37,760 nucleotides of DNA from Alphaproteobacteria bacterium RIFCSPHIGHO2_12_FULL_63_12 (GTDB taxonomy: Bacteria; Pseudomonadota; Alphaproteobacteria; Caulobacterales; Parvularculaceae): NCBI GenBank assembly GCA_001767925.1, contig MEMM01000003.1, forward strand, positions 124,998 to 162,757. The letters are read 5' to 3'. The notes under the pieces are model-generated. The model saw only the letters and a program-made list of their open reading frames with translations, had not been told where the DNA came from and did not search any database. How positions within the stretch are numbered: the stretch's first letter is position 1; each line of letters starts with the position of its first letter. A program made the position numbers and the translations under genes. Positions 15,344 to 23,743 of the stretch are shown one piece after another.

Positions 15344-16549
15344 ATGACGGCAACAGATTCTGTCCAAGAGCCGCGCGCGCGCATTTCAGGCGCGCCCGCA
15401 ATCATCGGCGTCATCGGCTTCCTGACGCTTGTCGATCTCTTCGCCGCGCAGGCGATCTTACCTTCGCTCGCCAAGCGCTTCGCGGCATCACCGTCAGAAA
15501 TCGGGATCGCCGTCAATGCGGGCACGATCGGCATGGCGATCGCCGGCGTCGGCGTCGTCTTCTGGGGCCGGCGCGTCGATCGCCGCGTCGGCGTCGTCGC
15601 AAGCCTTGCCGCACTTTCAATTCCAACTCTGCTGCTCGCCGCCGCATCCGATCTTGCAACTTTCGCCGCGCTTCGCATCATACAGGGCCTTTTCATGGTG
15701 ACGGCGTTCTCGCTGACCATGTCCTATCTTTCAGAGAGATGCTCGGCGGCCCAGTCGGCGACGGCGCTCGCCGCTTATGTCACCGGCGTCGTCGCCAGCA
15801 ATTTGATCGGGCGTCTCATTTCCGGCAGCCTAGCAGACAGCTTTGGCGTGCCGGCGAATTTCATCTTCTTCGCCGCGCTCAATCTGTCGGGAGCGGTGGT
15901 CGCGGCTCTCGCGCTGAAACGCGCCGAGCCGATGGCGTCGGGGTTTGAATCGGCCAGATCGCCGATCGCTATCATTTCGGATCATCTGGGCAACGCCTGC
16001 CTGCGAACAAGTTTTGCGATCGGCTTTCTTATTCTTTTCGCCTTCATCGGCGTATTCACCTATGTGAATTTTGTACTGGCGGCGCCGCCGCTGGCGCTGA
16101 CGCCGATGTCGCTCAGTCTCGTCTATTTTGTGTTTCTTCCGTCCATGTTCACGACGCCGGCCGCCGGCCGCATCGCGGCGCGTCGCGGCGCGCGCGCGAG
16201 TTTCTTCGGCTCGCTCGCGCTGGCGCTATGCGGATTGCCGATGCTCCTATCCTTTTCGCTTCCGGTGGTGCTCATGGGCCTTGCGATCGTCGGGGTCGGC
16301 ACGTTTTTCGCGCAGGCGACAGCGACCGGTTTTGTCGGGCGCGCCGCCAAGCATGATCGAGCCGCCGCCAGCGGCCTTTACCTTTCATTCTATTATCTTG
16401 GCGGACTCGCAGGCGCGGCCTTCCTAGGCTGGGTGTTCGACCGGTTCGGATGGCCGGCGACGGTCTGCGTCATTGCGGTCGCGCTGGCGCTGGCCGGCGG
16501 GTTGGCGGCGACGCTTAGAACATCGACGGCCGAGCCTGCGCGCGCTTAG
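15344..16549 (+). CDS. MFS transporter, YnfM/arabinose-efflux type
   Basis: 401 residues with twelve hydrophobic segments. The first helices carry GFLTLVDLFAAQAILPSLAKRF, typical of the YnfM-like DHA1 branch, and the loop 2-3 motif appears as WGRRVDRRVGV, less strict than the classic DRxGRR. GGAG precedes the ATG by 8 nt, just past the hairpin after the cupin gene. The last four bases (TTAG) overlap the end of LysR copy 2, which is convergent. MFS genes of this branch are often controlled by a neighbouring LysR protein, so either flanking LysR is a candidate. Substrate unknown, probably a small metabolite or drug exported with proton antiport. Confidence 0.87.
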   Translation: MTATDSVQEPRARISGAPAIIGVIGFLTLVDLFAAQAILPSLAKRFAASPSEIGIAVNAGTIGMAIAGVGVVFWGRRVDRRVGVVASLAALSIPTLLLAAASDLATFAALRIIQGLFMVTAFSLTMSYLSERCSAAQSATALAAYVTGVVASNLIGRLISGSLADSFGVPANFIFFAALNLSGAVVAALALKRAEPMASGFESARSPIAIISDHLGNACLRTSFAIGFLILFAFIGVFTYVNFVLAAPPLALTPMSLSLVYFVFLPSMFTTPAAGRIAARRGARASFFGSLALALCGLPMLLSFSLPVVLMGLAIVGVGTFFAQATATGFVGRAAKHDRAAASGLYLSFYYLGGLAGAAFLGWVFDRFGWPATVCVIAVALALAGGLAATLRTSTAEPARA

Positions 16550-17454
16550 TGAACGGACCGCTCGCCGGCGAACGTCGCAGCCGGCCATTTTTGCAGTCGC
16601 GCCTGCTTTACAAAGGCGCCGACCGCAGGCGAATGCGGCCGGCCACGAACCGTGACGAGATTGACAGTGCGTGAAAATGAGGGATCGACCAGCGGCTTAA
16701 GTATCACCTCGGGATCGTTCATCGAAAATTCCGGGAAATAGCCGACCCCGAGGCCCGCCTTGATCATGCCGACGACCCATTCTTCGCACTCACTGGAAAA
16801 TACGCGCCGCGTACGAACGCCATTGGCGATAAACGTCGCGTGGACAAGGTCGTAATATTCGCAGTTGGCGCGATTGATGTAGGGCTCGCCATCGAGTTCG
16901 ATACAGCGCACGACATCGGCATTGGCGAGTCGATGCGTTGGCGCAACCGCCAGCGCGAAATTTTCATGAAACAGGGGCATTGCATGAAATTCGTCGGCGA
17001 GGGGCGTCGGCGATGCGAGCAGCGCAACTTCGAGATCGCCCGCCAACAGCCGTTGCTTTAGCGTTTCCAGTCCCAGCGCAGAAACATTTATCTCGACATT
17101 ATCATATGCCCGCGCGTAGTGCGCCAGGAACCCGGCGACGATCGATGGTCCGATCGTGCACATCGCACCGATCTTTAACGTCGCCCGGTCGAGTTTACGG
17201 AATTGGCTTGCCGTCGCCCGCGCCGAAACCGACTGATCGTAAATCGTCTGGAAATAAGGCGTCATCATCCGGCCGAGTTCGGACAGATGCGTGTTCTTTT
17301 GCTCACGATTGATCAACGGGCCGCCAAGTTCGCTCTCCAAAGCCTTGATGGCGCGCGTCAGCGCGGGCTGGCTGATATTGCACTTTTCCGCCGCGCGCGT
17401 GAAATTCAGCGTATCCGCCACCGCGAGAAAATATTTTATCTGCTGCATCTCCAT
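16546..17454 (-). CDS. LysR-family transcriptional regulator (copy 2)
   Basis: 302 residues with a winged helix-turn-helix (1-65: MEMQQIKYFLAVADTLNFTRAAEKCNISQPALTRAIKALE) almost the same as copy 1 at 12815. The effector domain (about 90-295) includes LKIGAMCTIGPSIVAGFL, LLAGDLEVALLASP and the late segment GMIKAGLGVGYFPEFSM, and has diverged from copy 1. AGGAG lies 10 nt before the ATG. The start lies 19 nt inside the 3' end of the upstream MBL-fold gene on the same strand, so it may be co-transcribed with the DoxX-NDH-MBL operon. It is convergent with, and overlaps, the MFS gene. Confidence 0.92.
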   Translation of the reverse strand: MEMQQIKYFLAVADTLNFTRAAEKCNISQPALTRAIKALESELGGPLINREQKNTHLSELGRMMTPYFQTIYDQSVSARATASQFRKLDRATLKIGAMCTIGPSIVAGFLAHYARAYDNVEINVSALGLETLKQRLLAGDLEVALLASPTPLADEFHAMPLFHENFALAVAPTHRLANADVVRCIELDGEPYINRANCEYYDLVHATFIANGVRTRRVFSSECEEWVVGMIKAGLGVGYFPEFSMNDPEVILKPLVDPSFSRTVNLVTVRGRPHSPAVGAFVKQARLQKWPAATFAGERSVH

Positions 17455-18326
17455 GGCGCTGCCTCTCCTCTTTCAGCGATGCGTCGCGCGGGCCCTTCCG
17501 CGCAACGGTGAAGTCGATATCGCGCCCCCTGCCGCACCATGAAGGCGCTAGGGTCAACGCCTTGGGCGGCGGCGTCGAGAGCAATCAGGCTAATATCGGT
17601 GCGCCGCGGATCGTGATGAAATAGCGCCGTAGTTCGCACACCGGCGGCGCGCGCAACACCCAGCATGTCGCGCCAGCTCGAATGGCCCCAGCCCCGCCGG
17701 TGCAGCGCGTCCGCATCGTCGTTCATGGCGTCGGCGATAAATAGCAGCGCGCCTTTTGCGAAATCCGCGAGCGCCGCCGCGTCAGGGTCGTCAGCGACCT
17801 CTGCGTCGCTGGCGTAAACAACATCGCCTTCGCCAAGGCAGATCCTGATTGCCGAACATCCGCCCGGATGATTGACGCTCGCTGTTGAAATCAGCGCGCC
17901 GCCATTTGCATGGAAGGTATCGCCGGGCCGGTAGGAGATGATTTCGACACGTGGTCTTAGGTCTTCGAGACGGACCGGACAGAACGGCGCGGAGAATAAA
18001 GTATTGAGAATAGCCGCAGGATCGGCGTCGCCAAACTGCGGGGCGAATATCCTAAGCCGTCCGTTGATGCGCCAGGCAGGTTCAAAGAACGGAAGGCCGA
18101 TCAGATGATCGTAATGATAATGGCTTAGTACGAGGTCGAATTCTTCGGGAAAGTCCTGCGTGACTGCGACATTCTTCAATCCGCTGCCAGCGTCGACGAA
18201 CAGGCGCGCCTCGCCGGCGACTATCTCGACGCTTGGCGTGTCGCCGCCGAATTCGACGAAATCAGTACCGCTTGACGGTGCGCTGCCGCGCACCCCGTGA
18301 AATCGTATCTCGGCGAGCGGATTCAT
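17436..18326 (-). CDS. MBL-fold metallohydrolase
   Basis: 296 residues from an ATG that overlaps the NADH dehydrogenase stop in ATGA; the 58 open codons further upstream lie inside that gene and are rejected. The N terminus IRFHGVRGSAPSSGTDFVEFGGDTPSVEI is typical of a stand-alone MBL subgroup related to PhnP and RNase Z-like phosphodiesterases. Zinc ligands are in SHYHYDH (His69, His71, Asp73, His74), then NHPGG, YASDAEV and FHHDPRRTD. Cytoplasmic. A phosphodiesterase or ester hydrolase role is likely but the substrate is unknown. Its last codons run 19 nt into the LysR copy 2 gene. Confidence 0.85.
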   Translation of the reverse strand: MNPLAEIRFHGVRGSAPSSGTDFVEFGGDTPSVEIVAGEARLFVDAGSGLKNVAVTQDFPEEFDLVLSHYHYDHLIGLPFFEPAWRINGRLRIFAPQFGDADPAAILNTLFSAPFCPVRLEDLRPRVEIISYRPGDTFHANGGALISTASVNHPGGCSAIRICLGEGDVVYASDAEVADDPDAAALADFAKGALLFIADAMNDDADALHRRGWGHSSWRDMLGVARAAGVRTTALFHHDPRRTDISLIALDAAAQGVDPSAFMVRQGARYRLHRCAEGPARRIAERGEAAPWRCSR

Positions 18327-19657
18327 TCCGCCGCCAATGTCATCACCGCAGCCGCGGCGCCCGGCGCCTTTTCCTTGAAGCCGACCGACTCGGTGATCAG
18401 CCGCGCGCCGCGCTCGAGGGTCACATAAGACCACATCCAGTCGAGCGTCACGACTATACGGTTGCGGAATCCGATCAGGAAATAGATGTGAATGGCGCAC
18501 CAGAACAGCCAGGCGAAGAATCCGGTCAATTTGACGCCGCCAAATTCAGCGACCGCATCGTTACGTCCGATCGTCGCCAACGATCCGAAGTCCATGTAAC
18601 GAAACGGCGCCGGCGGCGCTTTTCCGCCGAGTCTGCTGGCGATCACGCGTCCGACATAGGCTCCCTGCTGTTTCGCGGCGGGGGCAAGGCCCGGAACCGG
18701 CTTTCCGTCCGCGCCCGCGGCGCTCGCGGTGTCGCCGATGACGAAGATTTCCGGCGCGCCTTCAATTGACAGATCGCCACGGACATCGGCGCGGCCAGCG
18801 CGATCCCGGCTCGCCCCCAGCCAGTCTGCTGCGGGCGACGCGCGAACGCCCGCAGCCCAGATGATCGTGTCAGCGTCGATTGTTTCGCCGGCGACCGCCA
18901 AACGCTTGTCACCGATGTCCGACACCGGGGCGCCAAGCCGGACGTCGACGCCTCGCTTTTGAAGCGACGCAAGGACGTATCCGGAAATTCTCGGCGAAAA
19001 GCTGGGGAGCAGCCGCGGCCCCGCTTCAATCAGGATGACATGCGGATCGCTGCACCGGGTGCGGCGAAAATCGCAGGCGAGAGCGCGTTTGGAAAGCTCG
19101 GCGATCGCACCCGCCAGCTCGACGCCGGTCGGCCCCCCGCCGATGATCGCGAATGTAAGCGCCCGGTCGCGCGCCGGGCCTGGCGGCGCGCGTTCGGCGC
19201 GCTCAAATGCGAGCAGTATGTTGTTCCGGATGGCGTTCGCATCCTCAAGCGCCTTCAGCCCCGGAGCATGGTCTTCCCACGCGTCTTTTCCGAAATAGGC
19301 GTGGCGGGCGCCGGTCGCAAGCACGAGAAAATCATACGGGACAGTGCGATCGCGCAGGATCACTTCGTGCGCTTCCCGATCGACGCCAAGCGCCTCGTCA
19401 AGAATGACGGACGCGTTTTTTTGACGGCGCACGATCGAACGTATCGGGCTTGCGATCTGGCTCGGGGAGAGGGCGGCCGTGGCGACTTGATAGAGCAGCG
19501 GCTGAAAAAGATGATGATTGCGGCGATCGATCAACGTGATGTCAGCATCCGCTTTTGAAAGCGCCTTTACGGCGGAAAGCCCCGCGAATCCCGCGCCGAC
19601 GACGACGATCTGCGCGCGCTTTTTTGGGTCGCTATTTATGCCGGCGGTCGCAGTCAT
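18323..19657 (-). CDS. ndh: Type II NADH:quinone oxidoreductase (NDH-2)
   Basis: 444 residues. A single-subunit flavoenzyme that passes electrons from NADH to quinone without pumping protons and sits on the inner face of the membrane. The FAD-binding Rossmann motif is QIVVVGAGFAGL, the NADH-binding one FAIIGGGPTGVELAG, and the quinone-site region LAPAAKQQGAYVGRVI. The C-terminal AWLFWCAIHIYFLIGFRNRIVV is the membrane-associated helix segment. The start was set after the end of the DoxX-like gene, five bases downstream; an in-frame extension overlaps that gene by over 100 nt. The gene is coupled to the MBL hydrolase by ATGA. Confidence 0.92.
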   Translation of the reverse strand: MTATAGINSDPKKRAQIVVVGAGFAGLSAVKALSKADADITLIDRRNHHLFQPLLYQVATAALSPSQIASPIRSIVRRQKNASVILDEALGVDREAHEVILRDRTVPYDFLVLATGARHAYFGKDAWEDHAPGLKALEDANAIRNNILLAFERAERAPPGPARDRALTFAIIGGGPTGVELAGAIAELSKRALACDFRRTRCSDPHVILIEAGPRLLPSFSPRISGYVLASLQKRGVDVRLGAPVSDIGDKRLAVAGETIDADTIIWAAGVRASPAADWLGASRDRAGRADVRGDLSIEGAPEIFVIGDTASAAGADGKPVPGLAPAAKQQGAYVGRVIASRLGGKAPPAPFRYMDFGSLATIGRNDAVAEFGGVKLTGFFAWLFWCAIHIYFLIGFRNRIVVTLDWMWSYVTLERGARLITESVGFKEKAPGAAAAVMTLAAE

Positions 19658-19662
19658 CGTCG

Positions 19663-20184
19663 TCACCGCGCCGCTGGAGCAAAGAACGCGCGCAGTCGCG
19701 TCAGAAATTCCCCAAGCTCCCTGCGGCGCAGATATAGAAGCGCCCAGGAGCCGATCCAGACCCCGCAAGCAGTGAAGAAGAGGGATCCGCCGTCATTGTC
19801 GACATTGACGCCGAGCGGCGTGAACAAATGAAAACCGATGGCGCCCGACATGATGGCGATCGACAAAAACGCCCCCGCCGGCTGAAGAAAGCGATAGGGC
19901 TTCGCCAGCATCGTTGCGATCAAAATGGCCGACGCGGCAAGCTCGGCCCCGCCAATGACATACTGGCTGAACACGCCGCCATGAGCGAACAAGCCCGGCG
20001 CGCCAAGGCTCGCCGCCCAACTGTCGAGGTCGCCGAATATGATCTGGGTTTTCGGCGCGTCGGTGAATTTGAATCGCAGCGAGTCAAGAAAGACCGCGGC
20101 GATAAAGACCGTCAGGGCGTGGGCGCCCCATCGGGCGGCGCCGGAGGTCCCGGACGGCATGGTCGATTTGGCGGCGTAAGTCAT
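19663..20184 (-). CDS. DoxX-like four-helix membrane protein
   Basis: 173 residues with four hydrophobic segments at about 22-36, 75-93, 100-120 and 130-152. The loop after helix 1 is long and soluble (RFKFTDAPKTQIIFGDLDSWAASLG). Features such as GGAELAASAILIATML fit the DoxX/DUF417 superfamily. Such proteins sit in the inner membrane and are associated with quinone or redox enzymes, which fits the next gene, an NDH-2, starting 5 nt after this stop. GGAG lies eight bases before the ATG. I infer a three- to four-gene operon (DoxX, NDH, MBL, LysR). Confidence 0.75.
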   Translation of the reverse strand: MTYAAKSTMPSGTSGAARWGAHALTVFIAAVFLDSLRFKFTDAPKTQIIFGDLDSWAASLGAPGLFAHGGVFSQYVIGGAELAASAILIATMLAKPYRFLQPAGAFLSIAIMSGAIGFHLFTPLGVNVDNDGGSLFFTACGVWIGSWALLYLRRRELGEFLTRLRAFFAPAAR

Positions 20185-20271
20185 TTGGCGCTCTCCGTAA
20201 TTGCTCGGAAAATACGCGTCGGCCGTCCGGGGGAGAAATGCCCTTTCGTCATAAGATCGATACGGGCCGGC

Positions 20272-21594
20272 TCACGCGAATATTTCGAGATCGACCGGAT
20301 CGGCGACTCCCTCGACGGCAGCGGCGCGAATTGTCCTCACCGGCAGGCTGGTTCCGCCCTGCGCGGCGGCGGCAGTGAGGACGGCCGAGGTTGCGATCAC
20401 CCGGGCGCTTTCCCGTTTCGCGTGCTTCTCGAGCTTGGCGGCGAGATTCACCGCATCGCCGATTACGGTGTATTCGAGCCGGTCGCCATGCCCGATCGCG
20501 CCATAGACGACATCGCCGACCGCGAGAGCGACGCCGGCATCCAGCGGCGCTTGCCTCTGCGCGCGCCTCAGTTCCATCCAGCGGTCGATTTCGGCGATCG
20601 CCGCCAACGCCGTTTCGATCGCGTCGACGCATTCCCTGTTCGTCGCTCCGGTCGCCCCGAAGCTTACCAGAATGCCGTCGCCGAGAAATTTGTCGACCGA
20701 TCCGCCGCCGCGCCGGATGATCGGCAGCATACGCGACTGATACTCCTTGAGGAGCGCGATCACCGCGCGCGGCGGGAGGTTTTTCGCGACCGTCGTGAAC
20801 CCCCTGAGGTCGATGAACATGATGGCGGCGCGCCGCACCTCGCCGTCGCCGGCGTCAATTCCCTCGCCCGACGACCGGATCCGGTCGGCGGCGTCGCGCC
20901 CGACGAATTTCGAGAGATCGGCGCTCGCCGCCTCTTCGGTTGCGGTCCGGAAAAGCAGCCTTCGGGCGCGATCAACCGACAGAGCCAGAACGCCGGTTGT
21001 GGCGAGAATCGCGGCGGCTTTTTCAAGCTCGGCGCCGGGCAAGACCGACAGCGACGTCATGTAAACGCGATAATCGCCGGTCAGCGGCGCGCCGTCGACC
21101 GCGGCCCAGAACGTCAAGCCTATCCAGCCGACGGCAGCGAGAAGGCCGACGAACACCACTTGCGCGGGATCGAATCTGAGCGCGCGCAAGCCGATCAGGA
21201 TGAACGCATAATAAAGCGTTGGCCCCTTCAGATACATCGCCGCCGGCGCGCCGTATTGAATTGGAAACGAGGCGATGAGCGCGAGGAGAACGAAGACATC
21301 GACCGCGGCCGACGCATATTGCTGGGCCCGCGTCAGCCGGCCCCGATAAGAAGCGCGCACCCGCCAGAGCGTGAAGACGCCGTAAAACGCGAGGGCGATC
21401 GGCACGGGCTCAAGCGCATGATGAACTTCGAAAGTGACATAGGTCGCGGCATAAAGCGACGCGAACGCTGCAATTCCGGCGAGTTGAACCCACCCGACAA
21501 TGCGTTCGCTTTGCGCTTCATAGGCGACAACGGCGGCGCGGATTCGCGCCGGCGCCTCAGGCGGCGAAAAGAAATTCCCGCGCGCCGGGTTCAT
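20272..21594 (-). CDS. Membrane-bound class III adenylate/guanylate cyclase
   Basis: 440 residues. The N-terminal half has about six hydrophobic segments (35-215, an integral membrane sensor), followed by a short linker (FVGRDAADRIRSSGE) and a class III cyclase domain (about 250-425). Metal aspartates are in MFIDLRGF (Asp262) and DKFLGDG (Asp306); the purine-selecting pair is Lys302 and Asp380, which indicates ATP. The position normally held by the transition-state arginine in NxxxR is Lys387 in AVNLAAKLEKH. The start is set at 4 nt after the patatin stop; the extension inside the patatin gene is rejected. It ends the bdhA-patatin-cyclase operon. The product is likely cAMP, if the enzyme is active. 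Confidence 0.88.
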   Translation of the reverse strand: MNPARGNFFSPPEAPARIRAAVVAYEAQSERIVGWVQLAGIAAFASLYAATYVTFEVHHALEPVPIALAFYGVFTLWRVRASYRGRLTRAQQYASAAVDVFVLLALIASFPIQYGAPAAMYLKGPTLYYAFILIGLRALRFDPAQVVFVGLLAAVGWIGLTFWAAVDGAPLTGDYRVYMTSLSVLPGAELEKAAAILATTGVLALSVDRARRLLFRTATEEAASADLSKFVGRDAADRIRSSGEGIDAGDGEVRRAAIMFIDLRGFTTVAKNLPPRAVIALLKEYQSRMLPIIRRGGGSVDKFLGDGILVSFGATGATNRECVDAIETALAAIAEIDRWMELRRAQRQAPLDAGVALAVGDVVYGAIGHGDRLEYTVIGDAVNLAAKLEKHAKRESARVIATSAVLTAAAAQGGTSLPVRTIRAAAVEGVADPVDLEIFA

Positions 21595-21598
21595 GCGC

Positions 21599-22681
21599 CT
21601 AGAGGTATTTTTCGCCGATATCGACCGTCGAGCGCCTGCCGATGTCATCATAATTCCTGTCGAGCCAATTTTGCGCGCTTTCGCGGCCAATATCCCTTAA
21701 ATGCGTCAGGAACTCCCAATCCGGGTTCAGTTTACTCGATACGCCGAGCTTTCGCATGAAGTCCTCGTTTTCGATCGAGTGAATGAACATCCGCTTCATT
21801 CGTCCTTCGGGAACCGTCTCATCGTCAATCAGCTTGGTGACGAAGCTGATCGCCCGCATTTCGCGCATCAGTGAGGAGTTGAAGCTGATTTCGTTGATGC
21901 GATTGAGAATATCGCGCGCGGTTTTCGGCGTTTCGGACCGCATGATGGGATTGATGTGAACAACGACGATGTCGTTGCTTTTGCATTCATAGATCAGCGG
22001 GAACAACGCCGGATTCCCCATATATCCGCCGTCCCAATAGGGCTCGCCCTCGATTTCGACCGCCTGGAACATGAACGGCAGGCAGGCGGAGGCGAGCACC
22101 GCGTCGGCGGTGATCTCGTCGTTCTTGAACACCCTGACTTTTCCCTGGCGCACATTGGTCGCCGAAAGAAAGATCCGGATCGGGCTTTCCGCGCGCAGCC
22201 TTTCGAAATCGACAATCTGCTCGAGCGTCTTTCGCAACGGATTATAATTGAATGGATTGGTCTCATAAGGGGAAAATACGCGCGTCATGATGTCCATCAT
22301 CATGAAAGCGGGCGACATTTCGAGCGAGTGATTATGCATCATCCGGTCGAAGAGCGTCGGCTGGAGCGGGCTGAACATCGCGGTGTTCGCGATTTTGCGC
22401 CAAAAATTTTCGAGAACGGATTTGGCGCCGTCGCGGCCGCCGGCGGCGAGTCCGTAGGCGAGAAGCGCGGCATTCATCGCGCCGGCGCTGGTGGCGCTGA
22501 CGCCATCGAACGAAAGGCCGTCTTCTTCAAGCAGCCGGTCGAGAACGCCCCATCCGAAGGCGCCATGCGCGCCGCCGCCCTGCAAGGCGAGATTGACGGT
22601 CTTAACGCCCGCTCCGCTCTTGCGAATTGGTGGAATCGCGGCGGATTCCTTGACCGGATGATGGTGATGATGCGCGGTCAT
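21599..22681 (-). CDS. Patatin-like phospholipase/esterase
   Basis: 360 residues with a patatin fold. The oxyanion loop is LALQGGGAHGAFGWGVLD, the nucleophile Ser65 is in SATSAGAMNA, and the dyad aspartate Asp217 is in WDGGYMGN. The usual GxSxG reads A-T-S-A-G, with Ala for the first Gly. A natural run of five histidines lies at residues 4-8. The ATG overlaps the bdhA stop in ATGA, so translation is coupled; the cyclase starts 4 nt after its end. The link with 3-hydroxybutyrate dehydrogenase suggests release of acyl chains or hydroxybutyrate oligomers, but this is inference. No signal peptide; probably cytoplasmic or membrane-peripheral. Confidence 0.87.
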   Translation of the reverse strand: MTAHHHHHPVKESAAIPPIRKSGAGVKTVNLALQGGGAHGAFGWGVLDRLLEEDGLSFDGVSATSAGAMNAALLAYGLAAGGRDGAKSVLENFWRKIANTAMFSPLQPTLFDRMMHNHSLEMSPAFMMMDIMTRVFSPYETNPFNYNPLRKTLEQIVDFERLRAESPIRIFLSATNVRQGKVRVFKNDEITADAVLASACLPFMFQAVEIEGEPYWDGGYMGNPALFPLIYECKSNDIVVVHINPIMRSETPKTARDILNRINEISFNSSLMREMRAISFVTKLIDDETVPEGRMKRMFIHSIENEDFMRKLGVSSKLNPDWEFLTHLRDIGRESAQNWLDRNYDDIGRRSTVDIGEKYL

Positions 22682-23511
22682 TGGGCGGTCCATCCGCCGT
22701 CGACCGGTATCGAGGCGCCGGTGATCGACGCGGCGCTTTCCGAGCACAGAAAGGCCGCCAGCGCGCCGATTTCGTCGGTCTGCGCAAAACGCTTGTTGGG
22801 CTGCGCTTTCAGCAAGATGTCGGTGACGACCTTGTCACGCGGGATGGAGTGCGTTCGCGCCTGATCCTCGATTTGCTTTTCAACCAGCGGCGTCCAAACA
22901 TAGCCGGGACAAATGACATTGCAGGTGATCCCTGCCTGCGCCGTCTCCAGCGCGATCGTTTTGGATAGGCCGACGACGCCGTGCTTGGCAGCGACATAGG
23001 CCGACTTGTAGGGCGATGCGACGAGTCCGTGGGCTGAAGCGATGTTGACGATTCGCCCCCAGCCGCGCCTTTTCATGCCGGGCAAGGCGGCGCGGACCGC
23101 GTGAAAAGCCGACGAGAGGTTTATGGCGATGATCGCGTCCCACTTCGCCATGGGAAAATCTTCGATCGGCGCGACATGCTGGATGCCTGCGTTATTGATA
23201 AGGATGTCGACCTCGCCGACCGCTTCGGCGGCGAAAGAAATCAGCTCCTGCCCTGCCGCCGCCTGCGAAAGATCCGCGGTCGAATAGACGACCGGCACAT
23301 TGTTTTCGAAAGCGATCCGGTCGCGCGTCATTTCAATTTCGCGCGGATCGCCAAATCCGTTCAGAACGATCGCGGCGCCTTCGGCGGCGAGGCGCTCGGC
23401 GATGCCGAGGCCGATGCCGCTGGTCGATCCCGTTATCACCGCGACACGCCCGTTCAGCGACCGCTTTGCTGCGGCGGCGTCCGTCGTGCGGCTCACTTCC
23501 ATGATGTTCAT
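22678..23511 (-). CDS. bdhA: 3-hydroxybutyrate dehydrogenase (SDR family)
   Basis: Oxidises (R)-3-hydroxybutyrate to acetoacetate with NAD+, a step in use of poly-3-hydroxybutyrate or ketone bodies. 277 residues: the cofactor motif TGSTSGIG near residue 28, NNAGIQH, the catalytic serine in NIASAHG, YxxxK as YVAAKHG, and the bdhA-type segments CPGYVWTPLVEKQIEDQA and KQPNKR-like AQPNKRFAQTDEIGALAAFL. The first 20 residues form a short extra tail; GGAG six bases upstream supports this ATG. It is the first gene of a coupled operon with a patatin-like lipase and a nucleotide cyclase. The final residues WTAQ are usual for the family. Confidence 0.93.
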   Translation of the reverse strand: MNIMEVSRTTDAAAAKRSLNGRVAVITGSTSGIGLGIAERLAAEGAAIVLNGFGDPREIEMTRDRIAFENNVPVVYSTADLSQAAAGQELISFAAEAVGEVDILINNAGIQHVAPIEDFPMAKWDAIIAINLSSAFHAVRAALPGMKRRGWGRIVNIASAHGLVASPYKSAYVAAKHGVVGLSKTIALETAQAGITCNVICPGYVWTPLVEKQIEDQARTHSIPRDKVVTDILLKAQPNKRFAQTDEIGALAAFLCSESAASITGASIPVDGGWTAQ

Positions 23512-23743
23512 GTCGGGCTCCTCATTCCCGGCGCGCAGACGGCGCCTTTCAGCTGTTGCGACAAAGACTGATCCGTCCGCAGCGCGATTGGAAATGCCTA
23601 AACCGCATCGGATCGATGCCGGGAGCCGGCTTTGCTTTATTCGCGGCGCGCATCGATCGAATAGCGATCCGGCATGAGTGTCGAAGGGCCGCCGGCGCTA
23701 GGATTTCAATCGAGGTAAGCCGTTCGCACTGAAAGGGATTCTA

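Noticed and set aside
18327-18500. 58-codon extension of the MBL hydrolase
   Set aside because: Inside the NDH-2 gene; the fold starts at IRFHGVRGS just after the ATGA overlap.
19658-19768. 37-codon extension of NDH-2
   Set aside because: Overlaps the DoxX gene; the FAD-binding start fits the shorter form.
19828-21759. 643-codon plus-strand frame
   Set aside because: Antisense to the DoxX and cyclase genes, which have clear motifs; the product is rich in R, G and D with no domain, a GC-rich shadow.
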